From Massilia sp. BSC265 (lineage in GTDB: Bacteria; Pseudomonadota; Gammaproteobacteria; Burkholderiales; Burkholderiaceae_D), in NCBI RefSeq assembly GCF_000740675.1, contig NZ_JPXI01000033.1, positions 124,001-188,000 on the forward strand: a stretch of 64,000 nucleotides of DNA. Direction: 5' to 3'. The notes under the pieces are model-generated. The model worked only from the letters and a program-made list of their open reading frames with translations, was not told where the DNA came from and ran no database searches. Below are positions 43,970 through 52,723 of this stretch, piece by piece; within the stretch, counting starts at the first letter, position 1, and each line of letters opens with the position of its first letter. Made by a program: the position numbers and the translations under genes.

Positions 43970-44536
43970 TCAGGCCGCAGGGGCCAGACTCCAGGTGCCG
44001 GAAAGGATCTTCTCGAGCCAGAAAGTGCCGATGATGGTCTTCACGTCGGTGATCTCGCCGCGCTTCACCATCTCGAGCAGCTCGGGCAAGCTCGCGCTGA
44101 AGGTTTCGAGGAACTCGCCCTCGTCCAGCTTCTGTTCTCCGGCGCTGAGCTCTTCGGCCAGGAACAGTTCGAGGTGCTCGTCCGAATAGGCGATGGCGTT
44201 GTGGATGGTGCAGACGAAGCGCCACTTCGCGGCCGTATAGCCGGTCTCTTCCTCGAGTTCGCGCTTGGCGCAGTCGAGGTGGTCCTCGCCCGGATCGATC
44301 TTACCGGCCGGGAACTCGATGAAGACCTGCGCATTCGGATAGCGGAATTGGCGTTCCAGCAGAATGCGGCCGTCCGGCAGCAGCGGCAGGATCACGACCG
44401 CGCCGGGATGGCGGATGAATTCGCGATGGGTGATGGATCCGTCGGGCAGCCTGATGCGGTCGCGTTCGACTTTCAGGAAGTTGCCGTCATAGGCGACGCC
44501 GCCGTCGATGCGGGTCTCGCGTAAATCTGAAACCAT
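43970..44536 (-). CDS. Nudix hydrolase (ADP-ribose pyrophosphatase-like)
   Basis: 188 residues. The Nudix box GKIDPGEDHLDCAKRELEEETG matches Gx5Ex7REUxEExGU (given here in pattern; key residues Gly, Glu and the REL-EE-TG core). The N-terminal beta-domain (FLKVERDRIRLPDG) and ILLERQFRYP are typical of the NudF/ADP-ribose pyrophosphatase group, which splits ADP-ribose to AMP and ribose 5-phosphate. It follows the DUF2818 gene by 30 bases in the run of genes downstream of nuo. Confidence 0.9.
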   Translation of the reverse strand: MVSDLRETRIDGGVAYDGNFLKVERDRIRLPDGSITHREFIRHPGAVVILPLLPDGRILLERQFRYPNAQVFIEFPAGKIDPGEDHLDCAKRELEEETGYTAAKWRFVCTIHNAIAYSDEHLELFLAEELSAGEQKLDEGEFLETFSASLPELLEMVKRGEITDVKTIIGTFWLEKILSGTWSLAPAA

Positions 44537-44566
44537 GCGGTCTCCAGTTGTACAGCGTTACAGGAA

Positions 44567-44905
44567 TCAGGTGCGGCGTTTGCGCAGGTAACGGAAGACG
44601 AAACCGGGGAACGCCAGCACCAGGAACAGGCAGCCGGTGATCGCATAGAACTCCCAGTTCTGCGCGAACACACCGCCGATCCGGGATTCCAGCATGCGAG
44701 CCAGGAAGCCGACGACAAAGTATAAAACAATTAACTCGAGCAGGCGCAGCGGGAAGGACTTCGTGCGCGCGGAGGAAGGGTTGCCGTCACCGGCGCTGTT
44801 CGGCGTCAAGCGAATGACGCCGAACACGCGCTCGGTGAGGAATGGCAGGTTGGCGGCCGCGATCGAGATCGCGACCACCAGCCAGGCAGCGAGGGAGGAA
44901 TCCAC
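44567..44905 (-). CDS. DUF2818 family membrane protein
   Basis: 112 residues with three hydrophobic segments (AAWLVVAISIAAANLPFL; LLELIVLYFVVGFLARML; FYAITGCLFLVLAFPGFVF). DUF2818 proteins are found immediately after nuoN in betaproteobacteria; the position here, 12 bases past nuoN, fits exactly. They may assist complex I assembly, but that is inferred only from gene order. The C-terminus is basic (RYLRKRRT). Confidence 0.88.
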   Translation of the reverse strand: MDSSLAAWLVVAISIAAANLPFLTERVFGVIRLTPNSAGDGNPSSARTKSFPLRLLELIVLYFVVGFLARMLESRIGGVFAQNWEFYAITGCLFLVLAFPGFVFRYLRKRRT

Positions 44906-44917
44906 CCAGGCGCCTGA

Positions 44918-46432
44918 TTACTTGACGAGGGTGGCCTGCATCGCGGCGTAGCACACCGCCAGCAGCCAGCCCGGAGCGGCACCCAGCACGACCACGGCCA
45001 CGCCGTTGAGCGACATCACGGCGCGCATGTCGGCCGGGGTGTTGATCGGGGCGGTGTCCGCAGCCTCGTCGAACCAGATGGTCTTGACGATGCGCAGGTA
45101 GTAGAAGGCGCCCACCAGCGAGAACAGCACTGCCACCACGGCCAGCCACACCATGCCCGCATTGACGACGGCCTGCAGCACGGCCCACTTGGCCATGAAG
45201 CCCATCGCCGGCGGCACGCCCGCCAGCGAGAACATCATGATGGTCATGACGACCGCGAACCACGGCGAACGCTTGCCCAGGCCCTTGAAGTCGGCGATGG
45301 TTTCCGCCTCGTGGCCGGCGCGCGCCAGCATCATGATCAGGCCGAAGCTGCCGACCGTGGTCAGCACGTAGGTGATGGTGTAGTACATCGCGGCGCTGTA
45401 CGAGGCGGCGGCATTGCTGCTGTCGCCATTGACGACGCCGGTCATCATGCCCAGCACCACGAAGCCCATCTGGGCGATGGTCGAGTAGGCCAGCATGCGC
45501 TTGATGTTCGTCTGCGCGATCGCGGTGATGTTACCCACGGCCAGCGACAGCACGGCCAGCACCAGCAGCATCTGCTGCCAGTCGAAGGCCATGGCGGGCA
45601 GGCCTTCGACCAGGATGCGCACCACGATGGCGAAGGTCGCCAGCTTCGGTGCGCCGCCCAGCAGCAGCGTGACCGAGGTCGGGGCGCCCTGCACCACGTC
45701 CGGCACCCACATGTGGAACGGGACCACGCCGAGCTTGAATGCCAGGCCGGCAACCATGAACACCAGGCCGAACACCAGGATGGTGCGGTTGGCGTCGACG
45801 CCGCTGCTTGCCTGCGCGATAGCGTTCAGGTCGAGCGAGCCGGTGGCGCCGTAGACCATCGACATGCCGTACAGCAGGAAGCCCGAGGACAGCGCGCCCA
45901 GGATGAAGTACTTCATCGCGGCTTCGGTCGAGATGGCGTGATCGCGGCGCATCGCAACGAGGGCGTAGAGCGACAGCGACATCAGTTCGACGCCAAGGTA
46001 GATCGACAGCAGGCTGTTACCCGAGATCATGATCATCTGGCCGAGCATCGAGAACAGCGCGAGCACGTAGAACTCGCCGCCGAGGTTACCGGACATCATG
46101 GCGCGGTCTTGCGTGTACTGGCGTGCATAGACCAGCGTCATCGCGGTGGCCACGTAGGTCACCAGCTTGAGCAGGTTCGACATCGGGTCCGACACGTACA
46201 TGCCGTTGAAGGTGTACACGGTGGCGCCGGCGCTCATGTCGGCAAAGGTCAGCACGAAGCAACCGGCGATGGTCAGCAGGGTCAGCGCGTACGTCAGGTT
46301 GCGCTTTCCCTCCTTCAGGAACATGTCGATCAGCAGGATCGCGGAAGCCGCGATCAGCAGGAAGATTTCGGCATAGACCGGCGCCAGGTTGGCGTCGGTT
46401 GCCGCTAGCATTGTGGAGTTCATTTCGTTCAT
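44918..46432 (-). CDS. nuoN: NADH-quinone oxidoreductase subunit N
   Basis: 504 residues, about 14 membrane helices. One of three antiporter-like proton-pumping subunits of complex I. GVELMSLSLYALVA holds the key Glu of helix 5, FKLGVVPFHMWVPDVVQGAPT the helix-7/8 region, and LAYSTIAQMGF the Lys-bearing family signature. The ATG at 46432 lies seven bases after the nuoM stop; a longer reading runs into nuoM. It is the last subunit gene of the operon. Confidence 0.97.
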   Translation of the reverse strand: MNEMNSTMLAATDANLAPVYAEIFLLIAASAILLIDMFLKEGKRNLTYALTLLTIAGCFVLTFADMSAGATVYTFNGMYVSDPMSNLLKLVTYVATAMTLVYARQYTQDRAMMSGNLGGEFYVLALFSMLGQMIMISGNSLLSIYLGVELMSLSLYALVAMRRDHAISTEAAMKYFILGALSSGFLLYGMSMVYGATGSLDLNAIAQASSGVDANRTILVFGLVFMVAGLAFKLGVVPFHMWVPDVVQGAPTSVTLLLGGAPKLATFAIVVRILVEGLPAMAFDWQQMLLVLAVLSLAVGNITAIAQTNIKRMLAYSTIAQMGFVVLGMMTGVVNGDSSNAAASYSAAMYYTITYVLTTVGSFGLIMMLARAGHEAETIADFKGLGKRSPWFAVVMTIMMFSLAGVPPAMGFMAKWAVLQAVVNAGMVWLAVVAVLFSLVGAFYYLRIVKTIWFDEAADTAPINTPADMRAVMSLNGVAVVVLGAAPGWLLAVCYAAMQATLVK

Positions 46433-46439
46433 GGCGTCT

Positions 46440-47939
46440 TTATTGAGGCAATTTGCCAGCTGCAACGTGTTGCAGGAGGTCGGTAACCGACACCTGCAGG
46501 GTCTCGGCGATCGGCGCCGGGTACAGGCCCATCCACAGGGTGGCGATGGCCAGCACGCCCAGGATGGCGAACTCGCGGCCGTTCAGGTCGGTCAGCTCGG
46601 CAACGTGCTTGTTGCCGATCGGGCCGAACACGACGCGCTTGACCATCCACAGCGAGTAGGCTGCGCCCAGGATCAGGGCGGTACCCGCGGCCACGCCGGT
46701 CCAGAAGTTGAACTCGACGGCGCCCAGGATCACCATGAATTCGCCGATGAAGCCCGAGGTCGCCGGCAGGCCGGCGTTGGCCATCGAGAACAGCACGGCG
46801 AAGGCCGCGAACTTCGGCATCGTGTTGACGACGCCGCCGTAGTCGGCGATTTCACGCGAGTGCATGCGGTCGTACAGCACGCCGATGCACAGGAACATCG
46901 CGCCCGACACGAAGCCGTGCGAGATCGACTGCATCAGGCCGCCCTGCACGCCCAGGTCGTTGAACATGAAGAAGCCCAGGGTGACGAAGCCCATGTGGGC
47001 GATCGACGAGTACGCCACCAGTTTCTTCATGTCCTTCTGCACCATCGCGACCAGGCCGATGTAGATGACGGCGATCAGGGACAGCACGATGACGACCGGC
47101 GCCAGGTACTGCGAGGCGTCCGGGGTGATCGGCAGCGAGAAACGCAGGAAACCGTAGGCGCCCAGCTTCAGCATGATCGCGGCCAGCACGACGGAACCGC
47201 CGGTAGGCGCTTCCACGTGGGCGTCCGGCAGCCAGGTGTGCACCGGCCACATCGGGACCTTCACGGCGAAGGCCATGAAGAAGGCGATGAAGATCAGGAT
47301 CTGCTCGTTCATGCTCAAGGGCAGGCGGTGCCACTCGAGGATGTCGAAGGAACCCGACTGGTTGTACAGGTAGATGATCGCGACCAGGGTCAGCAGCGAG
47401 CCGAAGAACGTGTACAGGAAGAACTTGAATGCCGCGTACACGCGGTTCGGGCCGCCGAACACGCCGATGATGATGTACATCGGGATCAGCGTGGCTTCGA
47501 AGAAGAAGTAGAACAGCAGGCCGTCCAGCGCGGCGAACACGCCGATCATCAGGCCCGACAGGATCAGGAAGGAACCCATGTACTGCGCGACGCGCTCTTC
47601 GATCACCTGCCATGCCGCCAGCACCACGATGATGGTGATGAAGGCCGTCAGCGGCACGAACCACAGCGACAGGCCGTCGACGCCCAGCTTGTAGAACACG
47701 TTGAAGCGTTCGATCCAGGCGGCCGACTCATAGAACTGCATGCCGTGGGCGGCATTGTCGAAGTTCATGATCAGCGGCAGCGTCGGCAGCAGGCTGACGA
47801 CGGCGCCCACCAGCGAGAGCAGGCGCACGAAGCCGGCGTTCTTGTCGCGACCCACGACCAGCACGATCAGGCCGAACAGGATCGGGAGCCAGATGGACAG
47901 GCTCAGGTAAGGAGGAAATGTAGAAATTGACTGCATCAT
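46440..47939 (-). CDS. nuoM: NADH-quinone oxidoreductase subunit M
   Basis: 499 residues, about 14 membrane helices. An antiporter-like subunit: FEATLIPMYIIIG carries the conserved Glu, VKVPMWPVHTWLPDAHVEAPT the signature before helix 8, and LVAYSSIAHMGFVTLG the later Lys segment. Two ATGs in tandem open the gene; the first is used here. It sits between nuoL (36 bases) and nuoN (7 bases). Confidence 0.97.
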   Translation of the reverse strand: MMQSISTFPPYLSLSIWLPILFGLIVLVVGRDKNAGFVRLLSLVGAVVSLLPTLPLIMNFDNAAHGMQFYESAAWIERFNVFYKLGVDGLSLWFVPLTAFITIIVVLAAWQVIEERVAQYMGSFLILSGLMIGVFAALDGLLFYFFFEATLIPMYIIIGVFGGPNRVYAAFKFFLYTFFGSLLTLVAIIYLYNQSGSFDILEWHRLPLSMNEQILIFIAFFMAFAVKVPMWPVHTWLPDAHVEAPTGGSVVLAAIMLKLGAYGFLRFSLPITPDASQYLAPVVIVLSLIAVIYIGLVAMVQKDMKKLVAYSSIAHMGFVTLGFFMFNDLGVQGGLMQSISHGFVSGAMFLCIGVLYDRMHSREIADYGGVVNTMPKFAAFAVLFSMANAGLPATSGFIGEFMVILGAVEFNFWTGVAAGTALILGAAYSLWMVKRVVFGPIGNKHVAELTDLNGREFAILGVLAIATLWMGLYPAPIAETLQVSVTDLLQHVAAGKLPQ

Positions 47940-47975
47940 TTTTTGCTTTTCGCTTTTCTCTTGTCGAGGCCCGTC

Positions 47976-50096
47976 TTAACCGCGCCAGAACGGGAAGAAC
48001 CACAGCAGGGTTGCCAGCACGCCGACGATCATCACGAACGCGTAGTGGTAGATGTAGCCCGTCTGGAAGGTACGGGTGATCGTCGAGAACCAGCCGACCA
48101 GCTTGGCAGAACCGTTGACCAGCAGGCCGTCGATCAGGCCGCGGTCGCCCACTTTCCACAGGCCGCCACCGACGGCGCGTGCGCCGCCGGCGAACACGAC
48201 GTCGTTGAACTTGTCCATGTAGTACTTGTTGTCCAGCAGGGTGTGCAGGAACTTGAACTTGGCATAGAACCAGGCCGGGACGCGCGGGTTGACCATGTAG
48301 CAGTAGTAAGCCAGGGCAACGCCGGCCAGTGCCAGCCAGAACGGTGCGGTCTGCAGGCCGTGAATCGCCATCGCCATCGGGCCGTGGAAGGCTTCGCTCA
48401 AGCTGGCCATTGCCGGGTGGTTCGGGTTGACCGTGATGACGTCCTTGAAGAAGTCGCCATGCACCATCGGGCCGAGTGCCAGGTAACCGATGATGACCGA
48501 CGGGATCGCCAGCAGGATCAGCGGCAGGGTCACGACCCACGGCGACTCGTGCGGCTTCTGGCCCGGGGCCAGGCCGTGGTGGTGGTCGTCATGGCCATGC
48601 GAATCTTCTTCGTGGTGGGCGTGCGAATCGTGCAGGGCGTGCGGATCGCCCTTCCCTGCCGCAGCCAGTTTCTGCTCGTGGGCGTCGTGAGCATGGCTGT
48701 CATGGCCATGGGCAGTGTGCCAGCGCTCCTGGCCGTGGAACACCAGGAAGTACATGCGGAACGAGTAGAAGGCGGTCACGAAGACACCGGCCAGCACCGC
48801 GAAGTTGGCGAAGCCGGCGCCCGGGATGTTGGTCGCGTGCACCGCCTCGATGATCGAATCCTTCGAGTAGAAGCCCGAGAAGAACGGGGTACCGATCAGG
48901 GCCAGCGAGCCCAGCAGCGAGGTGATCCAGGTGATCGGCATGTACTTGCGCAGGCCGCCCATGTTGCGCATGTCCTGGTCGTGGTGCATGCCGATGATGA
49001 CCGAACCCGCGCCGAGGAACAGCAGCGCCTTGAAGAAGGCGTGGGTCATCAGGTGGAACACGGCCACCGAGTAGGCCGAGGCGCCCAGCGCGACGGTCAT
49101 GTAGCCCAGCTGCGACAGGGTCGAGTAAGCGACGACGCGCTTGATGTCGTTCTGGATGATGCCCAGGAAGCCCATGAACAGCGCGGTGATCGAACCGATG
49201 ACGATCATGAAGGAGAGTGCGCCGTCCGACAGCTCGAACAGCGGCGACATGCGTGCCACCATGAAGATGCCTGCGGTAACCATGGTAGCAGCGTGGATCA
49301 GCGCCGAGATCGGGGTCGGGCCTTCCATCGAGTCCGGCAGCCAGACGTGCAGCGGGAACTGCGCCGATTTACCCATCGCGCCGATGAACAGGCAGATGCA
49401 GGCTGCCGTCAGCAGTGGCCAGCCGATGCCCGGCACGGTCATGTTCACCAGCTTGCCGGCCTGGGCGAAGGTTTCGTCGTAGTGCATGGTGCCCGAGGCG
49501 GCCAGCAGCAGGCCGATACCCAGGATGAAGCCGAAGTCGCCCACGCGGTTGACCAGGAAGGCCTTCATGTTCGCGAAGATCGCGGTCGGACGGGTGTACC
49601 AGAAGCCGATCAGGAGGTACGAGACCAGGCCCACCGCTTCCCAGCCGAAGAACAGCTGCAGGAAGTTGTTGGACATGACCAGCATCAGCATCGCGAAGGT
49701 GAACAGCGAGATGTACGAGAAGAAGCGGTTGTAGCCTTCGTCCTCGGCCATGTAGCCGATCGTGTAGACGTGCACCATCAGCGACACCGAGGTCACCACG
49801 CACATCATGGTGGCCGACAGGGTGTCGATCTCGAAGCCGACGGCCATCTTGAGCGTGCCGACGGTCATCCAGGTATAGATGTCTTCATTGAAGTAGGCGC
49901 CGCCGAGCACCGCCATCAGGGTCTGGACCGAGATGATCAGTGCAATGAGCACACCCAGGATGGTCGCGGTATGCGACACCTTGCGGCCGACCACGTTGCC
50001 GAAGAACTTGGTGCCGAGCAGGCCGGCGATCGCCGAGCCCGCCAGCGGCGCCAGAGGCACCGCCAGTAACATTGAGGAAGAGAGTTGCCCCGCCAT
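47976..50096 (-). CDS. nuoL: NADH-quinone oxidoreductase subunit L with His-rich loop
   Basis: 706 residues, about 90 longer than the E. coli subunit. It has about 16 membrane helices plus the long lateral helix region at the C-terminus. FFGWEAVGLVSYLLIG carries the conserved Glu and KSAQFPLHVWLPDSMEGPTPISALIHAATMV is the family core (shown as pattern). Between helices, residues about 452-515 form a hydrophilic insert with about 17 His (e.g. AHGHDSHAHDAHEQ and HEEDSHGHDDHHHG). The insert accounts for most of the extra length. The role of the His stretch is unknown. Confidence 0.97.
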   Translation of the reverse strand: MAGQLSSSMLLAVPLAPLAGSAIAGLLGTKFFGNVVGRKVSHTATILGVLIALIISVQTLMAVLGGAYFNEDIYTWMTVGTLKMAVGFEIDTLSATMMCVVTSVSLMVHVYTIGYMAEDEGYNRFFSYISLFTFAMLMLVMSNNFLQLFFGWEAVGLVSYLLIGFWYTRPTAIFANMKAFLVNRVGDFGFILGIGLLLAASGTMHYDETFAQAGKLVNMTVPGIGWPLLTAACICLFIGAMGKSAQFPLHVWLPDSMEGPTPISALIHAATMVTAGIFMVARMSPLFELSDGALSFMIVIGSITALFMGFLGIIQNDIKRVVAYSTLSQLGYMTVALGASAYSVAVFHLMTHAFFKALLFLGAGSVIIGMHHDQDMRNMGGLRKYMPITWITSLLGSLALIGTPFFSGFYSKDSIIEAVHATNIPGAGFANFAVLAGVFVTAFYSFRMYFLVFHGQERWHTAHGHDSHAHDAHEQKLAAAGKGDPHALHDSHAHHEEDSHGHDDHHHGLAPGQKPHESPWVVTLPLILLAIPSVIIGYLALGPMVHGDFFKDVITVNPNHPAMASLSEAFHGPMAMAIHGLQTAPFWLALAGVALAYYCYMVNPRVPAWFYAKFKFLHTLLDNKYYMDKFNDVVFAGGARAVGGGLWKVGDRGLIDGLLVNGSAKLVGWFSTITRTFQTGYIYHYAFVMIVGVLATLLWFFPFWRG

Positions 50097-50135
50097 TGTT
50101 GAACCTTAATCGTTATTGTTAATCAACCGAGACCA

Positions 50136-50444
50136 TCAGCCCTTCAGGCTGTCGAGGTCTTCCACATTGATCGTGTCCAGGTTACGGAACAGGACCACCA
50201 GGATCGCCAGGCCGATTGCTGCTTCGGCGGCCGCGACGGTCAGAATGAAGAACACGAAGATCTGCCCCGCCGCGTCTCCCAGGTAGTGCGAGAACGCGAC
50301 GAAGTTCAGGTTCACTGCCAGCAGCATCAGTTCGACGGCCATCAGCAGGATGATGATGTTCTTCCGGTTCAGGAAGATACCGATCACCGAGATCGCGAAC
50401 AGGATCGCGCCCAGGATCAGGTAATGTGCAAGCGACAAAGTCAT
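50136..50444 (-). CDS. nuoK: NADH-quinone oxidoreductase subunit K
   Basis: 102 residues, three membrane helices, the usual size. The conserved Glu of helix 2 is in [16 protein letters not shown] and that of helix 3 in [14 protein letters not shown]; both are part of the proton path near the quinone site. The start overlaps the nuoJ stop by four bases. Confidence 0.97.
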   Translation of the reverse strand: MTLSLAHYLILGAILFAISVIGIFLNRKNIIILLMAVELMLLAVNLNFVAFSHYLGDAAGQIFVFFILTVAAAEAAIGLAILVVLFRNLDTINVEDLDSLKG

Positions 50445-51106
50445 GGGTTCTCCTTCGGTGCGGCGGCCGCTGCTGCTGCTGCTCGTTCGGCGGCGGCTGC
50501 ATCGATGGCACGCTGGTTGACCGCATCCATCTTGACGATGCGCAGGCGGTCGTTACGCTTGACGCGGACGGCGGCGCCCGGGTCGATTGCTTTGGTGTCC
50601 TTGCGCTTGCGCAGGGTCAGGGCGACGGCGGCGATGATCGCCACCAGCAGGATCACGGCGGCGATCTCGAAGCCGTAGATGTACTTGGTGTAGATCAAGA
50701 GGCCCAGTTCCTTGGTGCCGCCGATGTTCAAGGCGGCAGCCTCGGCCGACAGGTCGGTCTGGCTGTACGAACGGTACAGCACGGCGGCCATCTCGAGCAC
50801 GATCAGGGCGCCAATACCCGAGGCCAGCGGCAGGTAGCCCCAGAAGCCCTCGCGCATGCGGTCGATATTGATGTCGATCATCATGACGACGAACAGGAAC
50901 AGCACCATCACGGCACCGACATAGACCAGCACCAGCACGATGGCCAGGAACTCGGCCTTCAACAGCATCCAGATGCCGGCCATGTTGAAGAAGGTCAGCA
51001 CCAGGAACAGCGCGGCGTGGACCGGGTTCTTGGTGGTGATGACGCGCAAGGCAGCCAGCACCGTGATGGCCGCGAACACGTAGAACAGGAAAGTTGTGAA
51101 TTCCAT
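50441..51106 (-). CDS. nuoJ: NADH-quinone oxidoreductase subunit J
   Basis: 221 residues, five membrane helices (first [32 protein letters not shown] is the conserved helix 3 with its pi-bulge). The C-terminal tail of about 40 residues is basic then Ala-rich ([15 protein letters not shown]), longer than in E. coli. It contributes to the membrane arm beside NuoH, A and K. Confidence 0.96.
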   Translation of the reverse strand: MEFTTFLFYVFAAITVLAALRVITTKNPVHAALFLVLTFFNMAGIWMLLKAEFLAIVLVLVYVGAVMVLFLFVVMMIDINIDRMREGFWGYLPLASGIGALIVLEMAAVLYRSYSQTDLSAEAAALNIGGTKELGLLIYTKYIYGFEIAAVILLVAIIAAVALTLRKRKDTKAIDPGAAVRVKRNDRLRIVKMDAVNQRAIDAAAAERAAAAAAAAPKENP

Positions 51107-51127
51107 GACTTGGACAGCCTCTTCTTA

Positions 51128-51616
51128 TTAGCGGTACTTCGCGTCCGCTTCGCGGGCGCTAGCGATGTCGTTTTCGTAGCGGTCGCCGACGGCCAGCAGC
51201 ATCTCTTTGGTGTAGTAGAGATCGCCGCGCTTTTCACCGTGGTATTCCAGCACGTGGGTTTCGACGATCGAGTCGACCGGGCAAGACTCTTCGCAGAAGC
51301 CGCAGAAGATGCACTTGGTCAGGTCGATGTCGTAGCGCGTGGTGCGGCGGGTGCCGTCCTCGCGCTGCGCCGATTCGATCGTGATCGCCATTGCCGGGCA
51401 GACTGCCTCGCACAGCTTGCAGGCGATGCAGCGCTCTTCCCCGTTGGGGTAGCGACGCAGGGCGTGCAGGCCGCGGAAGCGGTTCGACATCGGCGTCTTC
51501 TCTTCCGGGTACTGGACCGTGATCTTGCGCGACAGCGCGTACTTGCCGGTCAGGGCCAGGCCCTTGAAGAGTTCGGACAGCATCAGGCTGCCGACAAATT
51601 CTTTAATCCGATTCAT
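51128..51616 (-). CDS. nuoI: NADH-quinone oxidoreductase subunit I
   Basis: 162 residues. Two ferredoxin-type [4Fe-4S] motifs, [12 protein letters not shown] and [12 protein letters not shown], hold clusters N6a and N6b, which carry electrons to NuoB. An N-terminal amphipathic region ([21 protein letters not shown]) lies on the membrane. It sits between nuoH (15 bases) and nuoJ (21 bases). Confidence 0.98.
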   Translation of the reverse strand: MNRIKEFVGSLMLSELFKGLALTGKYALSRKITVQYPEEKTPMSNRFRGLHALRRYPNGEERCIACKLCEAVCPAMAITIESAQREDGTRRTTRYDIDLTKCIFCGFCEESCPVDSIVETHVLEYHGEKRGDLYYTKEMLLAVGDRYENDIASAREADAKYR

Positions 51617-51631
51617 TTTGAGTTTGCTTCC

Positions 51632-52723
51632 TTACTTCAGAGCAGGCCAGATGTTCAGGGGCGAGTGCATCCAGAGTGCGACCACGACCAGCCAGAACAG
51701 GGTCAGCGGGATGAACACTTTCCAGCCAAGACGCATGATCTGGTCGTAGCGGTAGCGCGGGAAGGTGCCGCGGACCCAGATCATCAGCGAGACCATGATG
51801 AACATCTTCAGGAACAGCCAGAAGAAGCCGCCGATCGCGCCGAATTCCAGGAAGCCGAACGGAGCCGACCAGCCGCCCAGGAACAGGATCGATGCCAGGG
51901 TGGCGATCAGGATCATGTTGGCGTATTCGGCCAGCATGAACATCGCGTAGGACATGCCCGAGTACTCGACCATGTGGCCGGCCACGATTTCCGATTCACC
52001 TTCCACCACGTCGAACGGGTGGCGGTTGCACTCGGCCAGGCCGGAGACGAAATAGATGACGAACAGCGGCAGCAGCGGCAGCCAGTTCCACGACAGGAAG
52101 TTCAGGCCCATGTCGGCCATGGTGCCCATCTGCTGGCTCAGGACGATGTCCGACATGTTCAGGCTGCCGGTCACCATCAGCACCACCACCAGCACGAAGC
52201 CGATCGGGATTTCGTACGAAATCATCTGGGCCGAGGCGCGCATCGCGCCCATGAACGAGTACTTCGAGTTCGACGCCCAGCCGGCGATGATGATGCCGTA
52301 GACTTCCATCGAGGTGATCGCCATCAGGAACAGCAGGCCGGCGTTGACGTCGGCCAGCGCGGCCTGGGGGCCGAACGGCACCACCGCCCATGCGGCCAGC
52401 GCCGGCATGATGGTCATGATCGGGCCGATCACGAACAGGCTGCGGTTGGCCTTGGTCGGGATGACGATTTCCTTGAGCAGCAGCTTGACCGCGTCGGCGA
52501 TCGGCTGCAGCAGGCCGCCCGGACCCACGCGGTTCGGGCCCACGCGGATCTGGATCCAGCCGATCAGCTTGCGCTCCCACAGGGTCAGGTAGGCGACCAG
52601 GCCCATCAGCGGCAGCAGCACCACCAGGATCTTGATGACGGTCCAGATCAGCGGCCAGGCCGGTGCGATCGGGCTGGCAGCGCCCATCTCATAAAAACTA
52701 TCGATAAAACCGGGCGTTGCCAT
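51632..52723 (-). CDS. nuoH: NADH-quinone oxidoreductase subunit H
   Basis: 363 residues, eight membrane helices. [20 protein letters not shown] is the family signature near the quinone cavity, followed by the acidic loop segment [20 protein letters not shown]. It forms the joint between the hydrophilic arm and the proton-pumping arm. Its ATG shares one base with the nuoG stop region. Confidence 0.98.
   Translation of the reverse strand: MATPGFIDSFYEMGAASPIAPAWPLIWTVIKILVVLLPLMGLVAYLTLWERKLIGWIQIRVGPNRVGPGGLLQPIADAVKLLLKEIVIPTKANRSLFVIGPIMTIMPALAAWAVVPFGPQAALADVNAGLLFLMAITSMEVYGIIIAGWASNSKYSFMGAMRASAQMISYEIPIGFVLVVVLMVTGSLNMSDIVLSQQMGTMADMGLNFLSWNWLPLLPLFVIYFVSGLAECNRHPFDVVEGESEIVAGHMVEYSGMSYAMFMLAEYANMILIATLASILFLGGWSAPFGFLEFGAIGGFFWLFLKMFIMVSLMIWVRGTFPRYRYDQIMRLGWKVFIPLTLFWLVVVALWMHSPLNIWPALK

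Noticed and set aside
47943..50069. A 708-residue open frame on the plus strand opposite nuoL
   Set aside because: His/Asp/Arg/Gln-rich composition without fold motifs; it is the antisense shadow of a conserved complex I gene in GC-rich DNA. The same holds for other long plus-strand frames over nuoG, nuoM and nuoF.
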